64,000 bases of DNA, taken from positions 42,402-106,401 of the forward strand of contig NZ_FXZD01000010.1 in assembly GCF_900169145.1 (NCBI RefSeq), written 5' to 3'. Below the pieces are notes generated by a model. That model ran no database searches. It was not told the origin of the DNA and saw nothing but the letters and a program-made list of their open reading frames with translations. This stretch comes from Brevibacterium antiquum CNRZ 918. GTDB lineage: Bacteria > Actinomycetota > Actinomycetes > Actinomycetales > Brevibacteriaceae. Positions 27,360-37,592 of the stretch are shown here, in pieces. The position numbers and the translations under genes are program-made. Numbering within the stretch: position 1 is the first letter of the stretch; every line of letters begins with the position of its first letter.

Positions 27360-28294
27360 GCACCTCAGACATCACGGCGGCGACAGGAGCCACCGACCCC
27401 GCAGCCAACACCGGCCAGGCAGGTGCCGATCGTTCCCGGCAGAAGGCGAGTGCGCCGCGACGTCCGGGGCAACGCAGAATCGGCAAAATTCTGCTCGGTC
27501 TCTTGGCCTGGCTCGTGGGGCTCCTCTTCGTGTCCCCGCTGCTGTGGATGCTGTTGACCAGCCTGCATGCCGAGACCGATGCCTCGACGAACCCGCCCAG
27601 CTTCTTCGCGCCGCTGACGCTGGACTCCTATGCCAACTTCTTCGGCGGAGGCAGCGGTGCGAGCCCCTGGCCCTCCCTCATCAATTCTGCGGTCGCGGCG
27701 ATCGTCTCCACCCTCATCGTGTTGGTTCTGTCGACCATGGCCGCGTACTCGCTGGCCATTCGCCGGATCCAACGCTGGTCCGACGTGCTGTTCTTCCTGC
27801 TCTCGACCAAGATGCTGCCGATGGTCGCGGGGCTGCTGCCCGTCTACCTGGTCGCGCAGGCATTCGGCATCCTCGACACCTGGCTCCTGCTCATCATCAT
27901 CTATTCGGCGATGAACATGCCCATCGCAGTATGGATGATGCGATCGTTCCTCGCCGAGGTGCCGGTGGAAGTGCTCGAGGCCGCTGAGCTCGACGGTGCC
28001 CGGCTTCCCCGTGTCTTCATGCAGATCCTGTTGCCGCTGACCGCTCCGGGCCTCGCGGCCACGGCACTCATCTGCTTCATCTTCTCGTGGAACGAACTGC
28101 TGTTCGCCAATGTCCTGACCTCGACGGCAGCATCGACCGCTCCCGTGTTCCTCACCAGTTTCGTCACCTCCCAGGGACTGTTCCTGTCCCAGGTATGCGC
28201 GGCCTCGCTGATCATTTCGGTGCCGGTGCTCGTGGCGGGCATCGCCGCCCAGGACAAACTCGTCCAGGGCCTGTCGATGGGTGCAGTCAAATGA
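27356..28294 (+). CDS. Polyol ABC transporter permease 2
   Basis: MalG-type permease of 312 aa, with six membrane segments and the EAA loop LEAAELDGARLPRVFMQILLP at about 205-225. The N-terminal 40 residues are polar and Ala/Thr-rich. It begins at the ATGA shared with the upstream permease; the longer frame from 26978 is a shadow of that gene. Together with permease 1, the binding protein and the divergently encoded ATPase it completes a CUT1-class importer. Confidence 0.94.
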   Translation: MSTSDITAATGATDPAANTGQAGADRSRQKASAPRRPGQRRIGKILLGLLAWLVGLLFVSPLLWMLLTSLHAETDASTNPPSFFAPLTLDSYANFFGGGSGASPWPSLINSAVAAIVSTLIVLVLSTMAAYSLAIRRIQRWSDVLFFLLSTKMLPMVAGLLPVYLVAQAFGILDTWLLLIIIYSAMNMPIAVWMMRSFLAEVPVEVLEAAELDGARLPRVFMQILLPLTAPGLAATALICFIFSWNELLFANVLTSTAASTAPVFLTSFVTSQGLFLSQVCAASLIISVPVLVAGIAAQDKLVQGLSMGAVK

Positions 28295-28346
28295 TGCTCA
28301 ACCGAATGCCCAACCGGTTCGATCAACGATCAGGGAAGAGATGATG

Positions 28347-29887
<1,541 letters not shown>

Positions 29888-29897
<10 letters not shown>

Positions 29898-29927
29898 AGC
29901 AGCGCCGAACTCTGAGTCAGCGCAGTC
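29888..29927. repeat. Degenerate about 20-bp duplication across the mtlK stop
   Basis: Two imperfect copies follow the pattern A-RCTCTGA-RKCAGCGC: the first contains the mtlK stop TGA (29895-29897), the second an equivalent TGA about 19 bp further on. Confidence 0.5.
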
Positions 29928-29979
29928 ACGCCCAGCCAGCCTTAGCCCCCGGTTGATCTTCGGCGATTAGCATGGTGAT

Positions 29980-31620
29980 ATGCGCCCCAGACTTGGCATC
30001 ATCGCTGCGACCGCTGTGCTCGCCCTGACCGGTTGCTCCGGTGGACCCTCCGACCCGCAGCCGGAGAAGACTGGGGGAGCCGGAGCACCGCAATCGGCGC
30101 AGAGGGCCGACCCCGAAGAGGCTGCCGATCCCGCGGATATCCGCCCTGCTGACTTCGCCGCTGAGGCGAAGAAGATCGTCGATTCGTTCTCCACCGCTGA
30201 GCTGGCTGGGTCCCTCATCATCGGCACCTGGTCAGGTGCCGATACGCAGACCGGGGTGAATCTGCTGAAGGACAATAACCTCGGCGGGGTCATCATCATG
30301 GCCGACAATCTGCCCAAGAAGCCGACTCCCGACCAGGTCAGGGGCGTCACAGAAGCAATCAGTGGGGCCCGCTCCCAGGGCCAGCCCGTGTCGATCGGCG
30401 TCGATCAGGAGGGTGGTCCGGTGACGCGGCTGAGTACCGGGGCGCTGCCGTTTCCACCACTGATGGCGCTTTCGGCCGCCCAGGACCCCGAACTGACGCA
30501 GACCGCGACCAAGGTGCAGGGGCAGAACCTCACCGACCTGGGCTTCACCATCGATTTCGCCCCGGACGCTGATGTCACGACCGGTGAGAAGGACGTGGCC
30601 ATCAACGTGCGTTCGGCCGGGGACGATCACAAGGCCGTCGCCGAGGTGGTCGCCCAGGCCGCGACCGGATACCACCTCGGCGGTGTCGCCAGTTCCGCGA
30701 AGCACTTCCCCGGCCACGGTCGTCTTCACGTCGACTCGCACGAGGGCCTGCCGGTGTCGAAGAAGAGCATCGAGGAACTCGAGGACACGGACCTGCTGCC
30801 GTTCAAGTCCGCGGTCAAGGCCGGCATCCCGATGGTGATGATGGGGCACATCGGCCTGCCGGATGCGAAGACGACGCCGGCGACGCTGAACACAAAGGCC
30901 TACCAGTCTCTGCGGGACACGCTCGACTTCGACGGAGTCATCATCACCGATGCCCTCAATATGAAGGCTGTGGACCAGAGCCAGGGCGGGGGAGAAACCG
31001 TCAGAGCGCTGTCTGCCGGCGCCGATCTCGCACTCATGCCACCGGATTCCGCAGCCGCACAGCAGGCAGTGGTCAAAGCGATGAAGAATGGTGACCTGAA
31101 GACAGTCGAACTGCAGAAGAAGGCCGAGCGTGTGGTGGCGATGCAGCTGGCCACGGCCGAGGCCCAGAAGGCGGTCACCGAAGCCGAGGATTCTGGTGGG
31201 AGCGACTCCGGGCCAGCCGGTTCGAAGGATCCGCAGGAGGTACTGACCGAGGTGGCCGAGAAGTCACTGACAGTCCTCAAAGGCGAGTGCGCATTTGAGG
31301 GCACCGACTCGATCTCCATCGTCGGTGGCGGTGAGAAGGAGAAGACCGCACTGGCCGCGGCGGCGAAGGCTGCGGGACTTGATGTTGGTTCCGGTGGCAC
31401 GAGCGTGAGCCTGAGCCCGGACACCCCCGCCGAGGTGGCGGTCGGCACCGCTGCACCGTGGACGATGCGCAATACCTCGGCAAAGTCGGCGGTCACGGCC
31501 TATGACAGCAACTCCAATGCGTTGAAGGCCGTGGCGAAATGGCTCAAGGGCGATCTCAACGCCTCAGGCAAGCTGCCTGTGGACTACGAGGGAAGCGACA
31601 AGGCTCCGGACTGCAGCTGA
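29980..31620 (+). CDS. Glycoside hydrolase family 3 lipoprotein (NagZ-type beta-N-acetylhexosaminidase)
   Basis: Probably removes N-acetylglucosamine from cell-wall fragments at the outer face of the membrane. Of 546 aa, the signal peptide has lipobox LALTGC (Cys19), followed by a Pro/Gly/Glu-rich linker. The GH3 barrel shows VSIGVDQEGGPVTRL, the NagZ-type catalytic loop KHFPGHGRLHVDSHE with its His, and the nucleophile Asp in VIITDALNM. The C-terminal 150 residues form an extra domain. A strong bidirectional terminator follows the stop. Confidence 0.92.
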   Translation: MRPRLGIIAATAVLALTGCSGGPSDPQPEKTGGAGAPQSAQRADPEEAADPADIRPADFAAEAKKIVDSFSTAELAGSLIIGTWSGADTQTGVNLLKDNNLGGVIIMADNLPKKPTPDQVRGVTEAISGARSQGQPVSIGVDQEGGPVTRLSTGALPFPPLMALSAAQDPELTQTATKVQGQNLTDLGFTIDFAPDADVTTGEKDVAINVRSAGDDHKAVAEVVAQAATGYHLGGVASSAKHFPGHGRLHVDSHEGLPVSKKSIEELEDTDLLPFKSAVKAGIPMVMMGHIGLPDAKTTPATLNTKAYQSLRDTLDFDGVIITDALNMKAVDQSQGGGETVRALSAGADLALMPPDSAAAQQAVVKAMKNGDLKTVELQKKAERVVAMQLATAEAQKAVTEAEDSGGSDSGPAGSKDPQEVLTEVAEKSLTVLKGECAFEGTDSISIVGGGEKEKTALAAAAKAAGLDVGSGGTSVSLSPDTPAEVAVGTAAPWTMRNTSAKSAVTAYDSNSNALKAVAKWLKGDLNASGKLPVDYEGSDKAPDCS

Positions 31621-31635
31621 GGCAATCGGATACAC

Positions 31636-31690
31636 AAAAACTCCCCGTCTGACTCGAGGACCGTCGAGTCAGGCGGGGAGTTTCTGTGTG
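31636..31690. terminator. Bidirectional intrinsic terminator
   Basis: A 17-bp stem with one mismatch (31641-31657 with 31664-31680; arms start CTCCCCG and end CGGGGAG) and a 6-nt loop is flanked by AAAAA on the left and TTT on the right. It can stop transcription of both the GH3 gene and the convergent NlpC/P60 gene. Confidence 0.9.
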
Positions 31691-31697
31691 AACTGGA

Positions 31698-32621
31698 TCA
31701 GAGAACGCGGATGAAGGTGACGTTGCCCATCCAGCTGTAGCTGCGCTTCGAGGTGCCTGAACCTGGGGAGCCGGCATCGTACATCTGTCCGCCACCGGCG
31801 TAGATGCCGACGTGGCCGGGGTGCCAGATGAGGTCACCGGGCTTGGCCTCCGACTGGGAGACGACTGTGCCGGATGCCTTCTGCGCTCCCGAGCTGCGAG
31901 GCAGGTTGACGCCGACCTTGCTGTAGACCCAGGAGGTGTAACCGGAGCAGTCCCAGCCGCCCTGTGAAGTTCCACCGTAGACGTATGGGGTGCCGACGCC
32001 CTTGGCAGCCCAGCCGATGACCTGCTGAGCCTTGGAGCCGTCGATCGAACCGGCATTGTCAGACCCGGAGTCTTTGCTCTCGCTCTTGTCCGACTTGTCT
32101 GACTTGTCCTTGTCGCCGGAATCCGAGGAACCGGTGTTGGCGGAATCGGAGGAATCGGTGTTGGCGGAATCGCCCGCCTTGTCCTCGGCGGGCTCTGGGC
32201 TCGGAGCCGCCTGTTCGTCAGCCTCGTCCTCGGTAGTCTCAACGGGTTCTGGCTTCGGCTTGGGTTGAGGCTTAGGAGCGGCTTCAGCAGTGACCTTCTG
32301 GACGTCGACACCGAAGGAGGAGTCCCCCTTCTTGTCCTTGTCCTGAGAAGATGAGCCTTCGCCAGCAGTGACGGTCGCCGACTGGTTCTTGAACTCGACC
32401 TGTGTCTGAGCTTGTGACTCGGCGGAGACTGCGACGTCGTCGTCGGCTCCCTGACCTGCTGCCGGAAGAACGGCTGCTGCGAGCAGACCACCGCTGGCAG
32501 CGACAACGGCTGCGCGACGCCCGAAGACGGCGGAGTTGGCATTCAGGATTTCGGTCAGTTCGGTCAGTGGGGTCTTGACCTTGGCTTCTGCGGCCCGGCG
32601 GCCATGCTGCTTAATTGCCAC
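31698..32621 (-). CDS. Secreted NlpC/P60 cell-wall peptidase
   Basis: Peptidoglycan endopeptidase, 307 aa. The N-terminus has a basic region and a hydrophobic stretch (about 37-55) ending in an Ala-rich cleavage region, so it is exported. A long low-complexity linker rich in Glu, Lys, Pro, then Ser, Asp and Lys (about 90-195) leads to the C-terminal NlpC/P60 domain. This contains the catalytic Cys in GGWDCSGYTSWVY and His in PGHVGIYAGGG. Start is GTG 32621 after GAGAGG. The linker suggests wall spanning. It shares the bidirectional terminator with the GH3 gene. Confidence 0.92.
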   Translation of the reverse strand: MAIKQHGRRAAEAKVKTPLTELTEILNANSAVFGRRAAVVAASGGLLAAAVLPAAGQGADDDVAVSAESQAQTQVEFKNQSATVTAGEGSSSQDKDKKGDSSFGVDVQKVTAEAAPKPQPKPKPEPVETTEDEADEQAAPSPEPAEDKAGDSANTDSSDSANTGSSDSGDKDKSDKSDKSESKDSGSDNAGSIDGSKAQQVIGWAAKGVGTPYVYGGTSQGGWDCSGYTSWVYSKVGVNLPRSSGAQKASGTVVSQSEAKPGDLIWHPGHVGIYAGGGQMYDAGSPGSGTSKRSYSWMGNVTFIRVL

Positions 32622-33020
32622 GTTTTCCTCTCGTCACCTGTTGGAAGAATCCCAACCGCCACTTTCGGTCCTTGAAGATTTCACATCGAGCGTGGCGTGC
32701 GGCTCTCGCTGTGAAGTCGTCACTTTCGTGTACGACCCTCACAACTGTAACCAATCAGTGACCCAATGTCACGTTTTTGTTATAAACGAGCATCCTTCCG
32801 AGATGATTCTGTAAAAGTCCAGGTCAGGGTGCTGATCATTGTCTAGATTTTTGTAACATTTGATCACTGGTGCGTATATGTCAGAGGTGAAATGCCGCAC
32901 TTGTGGCGGTGTTCGAGAGTTTTATGTAACAAATCGGCTTACATGGCAATCGTGTGCGGACGGATCACGGACCACATCTGGCTGCCGCCGCCCAAGGGCG
33001 ATTGGTGGCCGCTGGTCAGG

Positions 33021-33062
33021 CAGTGCCGCACCGTGAACGACCAGTGCCGCACCGTGAACGAC
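33021..33062. repeat. 21-bp exact tandem duplication
   Basis: Copies at 33021-33041 and 33042-33062 share CAGTGCCGCACCGTGAACGA plus C. The second copy abuts the long hairpin that follows. Confidence 0.9.
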
Positions 33063-33063
33063 A

Positions 33064-33123
33064 AACGGTCGGTATGGTCTCTTCGAATTCAGCGCTGAGT
33101 TCGAAGAGACCATACCAACCGTT
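33064..33123. terminator. 24-bp stem hairpin (possible terminator of the rhodanese gene)
   Basis: Arms at 33064-33087 and 33100-33123 pair with a single mismatch around a 12-nt loop that itself contains CAGCGCTG. Arm core is GGTATGGTCTCTTCGAA. There is no good T-run on either side, so termination is inferred only from its position downstream of the minus-strand rhodanese gene. Confidence 0.55.
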
Positions 33124-33127
33124 GCAC

Positions 33128-33178
33128 GGTTCGGGTGCGGACTCGGTTCGGGTGCGGACATGGTTCGGGTGCGGACGA
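33128..33178. repeat. Three 17-bp tandem repeats
   Basis: GGTTCGGGTGCGGAC followed by two variable bases occurs at 33128-33144, 33145-33161 and 33162-33178. Confidence 0.9.
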
Positions 33179-33229
33179 GTTTGGAGACTGCGGCTCGGGT
33201 GAGACTGCAGCTACGTCAGCCCCGTCGGT

Positions 33230-34066
33230 TCAGGCCCCCGTGGCGACCGGGCGGTCGGGATCGGAGGACCAGCCCGACCAGCTGGCCGGGTAGAGGCTCG
33301 CCTCGACACCGAGGCTCGCCAGAGCCAGGGCATTGTGGCAGGCGCTGACGCCTGAACCGCAGTAGACGCCGACGGGCTGGTCGAGAGCGCCGAGAGCCGA
33401 GAAGCGCGAGCGCAGAGATTCCTCGTCAAGGAACTTGCCATCGGCGGTGTTCTCGCTGGCGGGCGCGTTCGTGGCGCCGGGAATGTGGCCGGCCTGTGAG
33501 TCGAGCGGTTCGCTGTCTCCACGGAAACGCTCGCCGGCCCGCGCATCGAGCAGGACTCCCGTCCAGGCCGACGCAGCATCGGCGTCGATGACGGGCATCG
33601 AATCGGGGGAGATCGTCACGGTGCTCGGCTGCACGGGGGCGCCGACTCCGGTGGCCAATTCCCCTCCGGCCGCAACAAATGCGTTCAGGCCGCCGTCGAG
33701 GACCCGGGCCTTCATTCCCGCCCACTGCAGCAGCCACCATGCACGGGCGGCTCCCTGGCCCGAATTGTCGTCATAGACGACGACCTCGGTGAGCTGGTCG
33801 ATGCCCCAGGCCCGGACCTGGTCCTGGAATGCTTCGGCAGATGGCAGCGGGTGACGTCCCGCGGTGGGGTCGTTCTCGGAGTGTGCGGCGAGTTCCGTGT
33901 CCAGGTCGACGTAGATGGCTCCGGGGATGTGCCCGGCGGTGAAGTCGTCGCGGCCGTCGGGCTTCTGCAGTGTCCAGCGGACGTCGAGCAGCCTCGGCGT
34001 GGATCCATCGTCGGCGAGGCGAGCGAGGAGTTCGTCGGCGGTGATGAGAACGTCGGAGCGGTTCAT
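33230..34066 (-). CDS. sseA: Thiosulfate/3-mercaptopyruvate sulfurtransferase (rhodanese)
   Basis: Two-domain rhodanese of 278 aa moving sulfur to thiol or cyanide acceptors. Domain 1 has LLDVRWTLQKPDGRDDF and AGHIPGAIYVDLDTEL; domain 2 has VLLDARAGERFRG, AGHIPGATNAP and the active-site loop VYCGSGVSAC with the catalytic Cys. CGSGVS is the form found in the mercaptopyruvate sulfurtransferase group. It is a cytoplasmic protein without a signal peptide. Confidence 0.93.
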   Translation of the reverse strand: MNRSDVLITADELLARLADDGSTPRLLDVRWTLQKPDGRDDFTAGHIPGAIYVDLDTELAAHSENDPTAGRHPLPSAEAFQDQVRAWGIDQLTEVVVYDDNSGQGAARAWWLLQWAGMKARVLDGGLNAFVAAGGELATGVGAPVQPSTVTISPDSMPVIDADAASAWTGVLLDARAGERFRGDSEPLDSQAGHIPGATNAPASENTADGKFLDEESLRSRFSALGALDQPVGVYCGSGVSACHNALALASLGVEASLYPASWSGWSSDPDRPVATGA

Positions 34067-34137
34067 GGGGACTCTCCTGGTGGGGTGGGACTAAGGGCGT
34101 AGAGCAGCGGTGGATCAGTTGAGCAGGGTGAGGCGGT

Positions 34138-35397
34138 TCAGCAGGGTTGGGTCAGGAGGACGACATGACGGTCACCCAGGCGGGTGAATACCAATGTCGC
34201 TTTGTCTCCTGCCGGCAGTTTGAGCTGACGCCTGACCTGGTCAGGAACAATATCAGCTCCGCGTTTTTTGATCACGACCGAACCGATGCCACGGCTGACG
34301 AGGGCCTTGCGCAGGCTGGGGATCTTCGCGGGCAGCACATCGGTGACCTGATAGGAGGTGACCCCGGCCGCGGCCGGCCCGGTGGGTTCGACGTCGGTGG
34401 TCAGATAGGCGATCTTCGGGTGGACGCGGCGAGCCTGCAGCGGTCCGCACAGGGCGGTGACGAGCCCGGCGCGCACGATCGCCCCGTCGGGTTCCAGGAG
34501 GTAGTGGCCGACTTCGCCGACGCCGTCCTCATCATCGTCGGGCAGATCGTCCTCGTGGACGAGGAGCGTGCGGTCGCCCATGACGAGGGCACTGCGTCCG
34601 GGACGCTGCCGGGCGGCACCGAAGTAGAGGCAGACCTCGACGACTTCGCCCAGGTGGGAGACCCATTGCGCCTCGGCCTCATCGGGGATGAGGCTGTGGT
34701 CGAGCGCTGGTCCGAGCTTGACCCCCGCGGCCTTCGCCGCGATCGCCTTGTCGATGACCCATGACAGGGAAGGGGAGAAGTCTTCGGGGTCGAAGATGCG
34801 TGCGGTGGACCCGCCTTTGGTGCCCTTCCCGACCGTGCGGCGGGCCGGGTCGAACCACAGGGCGTCGAATGCAGACGTGTCGATGTCTTCGGCGCGGGCA
34901 TGGTCGACGCTGGCATTGGTCAGGTGGCGGAGGTTGAAGCTGGCGATGGCCGCGGTGACCTCATCCGCGTCGACGGCGGTGACCTGGGCGCCCATCCCGG
35001 CGAAGGCGAAGGAATCGACGCCGATCCCACAGCCCAGATCGGCGATCGTGGGTGCGGGGTCTGCCGCATCAGGACTGTTGTCGGTGTCCTTGTCGCCACC
35101 GGTGTCCTTGCCCTCGCCGAGGAGGCGGCGGGCGTGGTGGGCGGCGACCGGCAGTCGTGTGGCTTGGGCCAGACCATCGCGAGTGAACAGCATGTCTTCG
35201 GCGAACGGGCCGAGCTTCTTCACAGCGTCCTTGCGCAGCTGAGCCTGTGTGAGCAGGCCGGCGGTCACCTCGGCGGAATAGCCTTCCTTGCGCAGCGCCG
35301 AGGATCGGGCGAGCTCATCCGCAGGCAGGTCCTCGATCCGGTCGAGCCGGTCGAGGACGGAGACGTCGAGGAGTTCGGTGAGTGTCTGCGGATCCAT
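34138..35397 (-). CDS. Class I SAM methyltransferase with THUMP-like domain
   Basis: A 419-aa actinobacterial protein. An N-terminal helical domain ends near residue 90. The Rossmann methyltransferase core has TIADLGCGIGVDSFAFAG with the SAM-binding acidic-Gly loop, VTAVDADEVT, and ALWFDPARR in place of the catalytic motif. The C-terminal about 100 residues form the THUMP-like domain (VTSYQVTDVLPAKIPSLRKAL). It is probably an RNA methyltransferase-like protein, but its target is unknown. An acidic insert (about 97-112) precedes the SAM motif. The stop region is imperfectly duplicated downstream. Confidence 0.85.
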   Translation of the reverse strand: MDPQTLTELLDVSVLDRLDRIEDLPADELARSSALRKEGYSAEVTAGLLTQAQLRKDAVKKLGPFAEDMLFTRDGLAQATRLPVAAHHARRLLGEGKDTGGDKDTDNSPDAADPAPTIADLGCGIGVDSFAFAGMGAQVTAVDADEVTAAIASFNLRHLTNASVDHARAEDIDTSAFDALWFDPARRTVGKGTKGGSTARIFDPEDFSPSLSWVIDKAIAAKAAGVKLGPALDHSLIPDEAEAQWVSHLGEVVEVCLYFGAARQRPGRSALVMGDRTLLVHEDDLPDDDEDGVGEVGHYLLEPDGAIVRAGLVTALCGPLQARRVHPKIAYLTTDVEPTGPAAAGVTSYQVTDVLPAKIPSLRKALVSRGIGSVVIKKRGADIVPDQVRRQLKLPAGDKATLVFTRLGDRHVVLLTQPC

Positions 35398-35536
35398 ACG
35401 TTCACCCTATCGTCCTGGCGTCAGTCCTCTGACTGCGATCATCCGTCCTGTGACTGCGATGGTTCAGAGTACAAGGAAATGGCGACAGGAGCCTTCGGTG
35501 ATTGTGCCTGTCAACGAGTGCTGTAAGTTGTTGGCT

Positions 35537-36502
35537 GTGACGTTATTGACCGCACGCGACATTCGCGAAATCGCCGCCGACATCGGTCTGCGCCCGACTA
35601 AGCAGAAGGGGCAGAACTTCGTCATCGACCCCAATACCGTGCGCTCGATCGTTGCGTCCGCGAAGCTTGCCGATCACAGCAGCGTCGTCGAGATCGGTCC
35701 CGGCCTGGGATCGCTGACGTTGGGTCTGCTGGAAGCCGGACACCATGTCACCGCCGTTGAGATCGACGATGTCCTGGCCGCACGCCTGCCGGCGACGGTT
35801 GAGAAGTATGGGCAGACTGCAGTCGCTGCCGACGAGGCCGCGAACTTCGAGCTGGTCAACGCCGATGCGCTCAAGGTCACCGAATTGCCGACGGCCCCCG
35901 ACGCGCTGGTCGCGAACCTGCCCTACAACGTTGCGGTCCCAGTGCTCCTGCATTTCCTCGAGGTCTTCCCGAGCCTCACGTCGGTGCTCGTCATGGTCCA
36001 GCTCGAGGTCGCCGAACGCCTCGCCGCGGGCCCTGGATCGCGCACCTATGGTGTGCCCAGCGTCAAGGCTCAGTGGTATGGCGACGTCACTCTGGCCGGA
36101 CGCATCGGCAAGAACGTGTTCTGGCCGGCCCCGAACATCGACTCCGGACTCGTCCACATCGACGTGCCCCGCACCCACCGTGACCCGGATCAGCGACGTC
36201 GCCTGTTCAGCGTCGTCGACGCAGCCTTCGCCCAACGTCGCAAGACCCTGCGCGCGGCCCTGGCAACCTGGGCCGGCGGTCCCCAGCGGGCAGAAGAGCT
36301 CCTGCGCGCTGCAGGCATCGACCCGAAAACGCGCGGCGAAGCCCTCGGCGTCGATGACTTCGAACGACTCGCCGCAGCGGGCGCAGCATCGGAGCGCGGC
36401 GCGACGTCGACGAGTGCAGCCGCGGGTGCGACTTCGGGCAACACCCTCACACCGGACGACGAAGGCACACACGAAAACCCACAGGAAAGCGCACAGTCAT
36501 GA
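35537..36502 (+). CDS. rsmA: 16S rRNA (adenine1518-N6/adenine1519-N6) dimethyltransferase
   Basis: Dimethylates two adjacent adenosines in helix 45 of 16S rRNA. Of 321 aa, motifs include QKGQNFVIDPNTV, VVEIGPGLGSLTLGLLE (SAM loop) and the catalytic DALVANLPYNVA. A basic C-terminal domain ends with a low-complexity Ala/Ser/Thr tail not seen in shorter homologues. I take GTG 35537; the frame is open upstream to 35288, but that part is the shadow of the divergent gene. It is coupled to ispE by ATGA, the usual rsmA-ispE pair. Confidence 0.95.
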   Translation: MTLLTARDIREIAADIGLRPTKQKGQNFVIDPNTVRSIVASAKLADHSSVVEIGPGLGSLTLGLLEAGHHVTAVEIDDVLAARLPATVEKYGQTAVAADEAANFELVNADALKVTELPTAPDALVANLPYNVAVPVLLHFLEVFPSLTSVLVMVQLEVAERLAAGPGSRTYGVPSVKAQWYGDVTLAGRIGKNVFWPAPNIDSGLVHIDVPRTHRDPDQRRRLFSVVDAAFAQRRKTLRAALATWAGGPQRAEELLRAAGIDPKTRGEALGVDDFERLAAAGAASERGATSTSAAAGATSGNTLTPDDEGTHENPQESAQS

Positions 36503-37449
36503 GCGCACAGCTGCACTCGAGCCCGACGACCCTGACGCCGGTGAAGGTGCGGGCACCGGGCAAAATCAACGTCCACCTCGGCGTGGGCACAGCTGGCGAC
36601 GACGGATACCACGAACTCGCGACGGTGTTCCAAGCGCTCAACCTCAATGAGACCCTGACCCTCGTCCCCGGCGGCAGCGCTTCGATCGTCGTCGGCGGCC
36701 GATATGCGGACGCCGAGGTGCCCCAGGACGAGTCGAACTTCGCCCGGAAGGCCATCAACCTCCTCATCAGCGCCCTCGAAGACGAACGGGATGTCGACGT
36801 CCTGCGCGACCTCGACATCGTCATCGACAAACAGGTGCCCGTCGCCGGCGGCATGGGCGGCGGATCGGCCGACGCTGCCGCAGCACTGTGCGGTGGGGCC
36901 CACCTCATCGGGGGAGTCGACGAGTCGATCCTCCATGACTGCGCGGTCGCCGTCGGCGCCGATGTCGCCTTCCTCCTCCACGGGGGAACGGCCATCGGCC
37001 ATGGCCGCGGGGAGAAACTCACCCCCGTCCTCACCCGCGGATCATTCCACTGGGTCATGGCCACCTCGGCGAGGCAGCTGTCCACGCCGGCGATCTACTC
37101 ACGTTTCGACGAACTCACACCCGACCCCGAACCGGCCGTCGTGCCCGCCGATGTCCTCGCGGCGCTCGCCGCTGGCGATCCGGACATCTTGGCGACGGCG
37201 GCAGCCAACGATCTGACTGATGCCGCGATATCGGCGATGCCCGAGCTCGCCGAGGTGATGGAGGCCGGGCGCGACGCCGGTGCGCTCCTGCCCCTGCTCA
37301 GCGGCTCGGGTCCAACGATCGGCTTCCTCGCCCGCGACGCCCATCACGCACTTGAACTTGCGGTGCTGCTCCAGGCCACGCGCGGAGTCAAGGAAGCGCT
37401 GCGAACCACGGGCCCGGCCCCCGGCGCCCATGTCATCGACCACCTGTGA
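36499..37449 (+). CDS. ispE: 4-diphosphocytidyl-2-C-methyl-D-erythritol kinase
   Basis: GHMP kinase of the MEP isoprenoid pathway, 316 aa. It begins with VRAPGKINVHLGVG (substrate-binding Lys region), has the ATP-binding glycine-rich motif PVAGGMGGGSADAAAAL at about 114-130, and ends with LLSGSGPTIGFLA. ATGA overlap with rsmA. The stop lies in a degenerate repeat that continues about 45 bp downstream. Confidence 0.95.
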   Translation: MSAQLHSSPTTLTPVKVRAPGKINVHLGVGTAGDDGYHELATVFQALNLNETLTLVPGGSASIVVGGRYADAEVPQDESNFARKAINLLISALEDERDVDVLRDLDIVIDKQVPVAGGMGGGSADAAAALCGGAHLIGGVDESILHDCAVAVGADVAFLLHGGTAIGHGRGEKLTPVLTRGSFHWVMATSARQLSTPAIYSRFDELTPDPEPAVVPADVLAALAAGDPDILATAAANDLTDAAISAMPELAEVMEAGRDAGALLPLLSGSGPTIGFLARDAHHALELAVLLQATRGVKEALRTTGPAPGAHVIDHL

Positions 37450-37494
37450 GCCATCGGTCATCGACCGCTTCTGAACCATCGACCGTTCCCGAAA
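37434..37494. repeat. Degenerate repeats across the ispE stop
   Basis: The motif CATCGACC, each time followed by a short Pro/Arg-type codon string and a TGA-like triplet, recurs at about 37434, 37459 and 37480. The first copy includes the ispE stop (37447-37449). Confidence 0.45.
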
Positions 37495-37592
37495 GTTGTA
37501 TGTCGGTGAACTCGGATCACAGGCAAACCAGCTGGTGGGATTCGCTGCCCGGATAGTGGCCCAAACTTCGTGAACGTGGCAATGTGGGAGAC

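Larger units (their letters stand above)
32622..33229. other. About 600-bp non-coding region with leader, repeats and a hairpin
   Basis: The left part is the 5' region of the NlpC/P60 gene. It includes a small GTTGG/CCAAC hairpin at 32640-32656, and I do not recognise a known riboswitch in it. The right part holds a 21-bp tandem duplication, a 24-bp stem hairpin and three 17-bp repeats, listed separately. No open frame here looks like a protein. Confidence 0.5.

Noticed and set aside
32622..32830. c-di-AMP (ydaO-type) riboswitch upstream of the NlpC/P60 gene
   Set aside because: Expected from other actinobacteria, but the conserved core strings were not visible in the leader.
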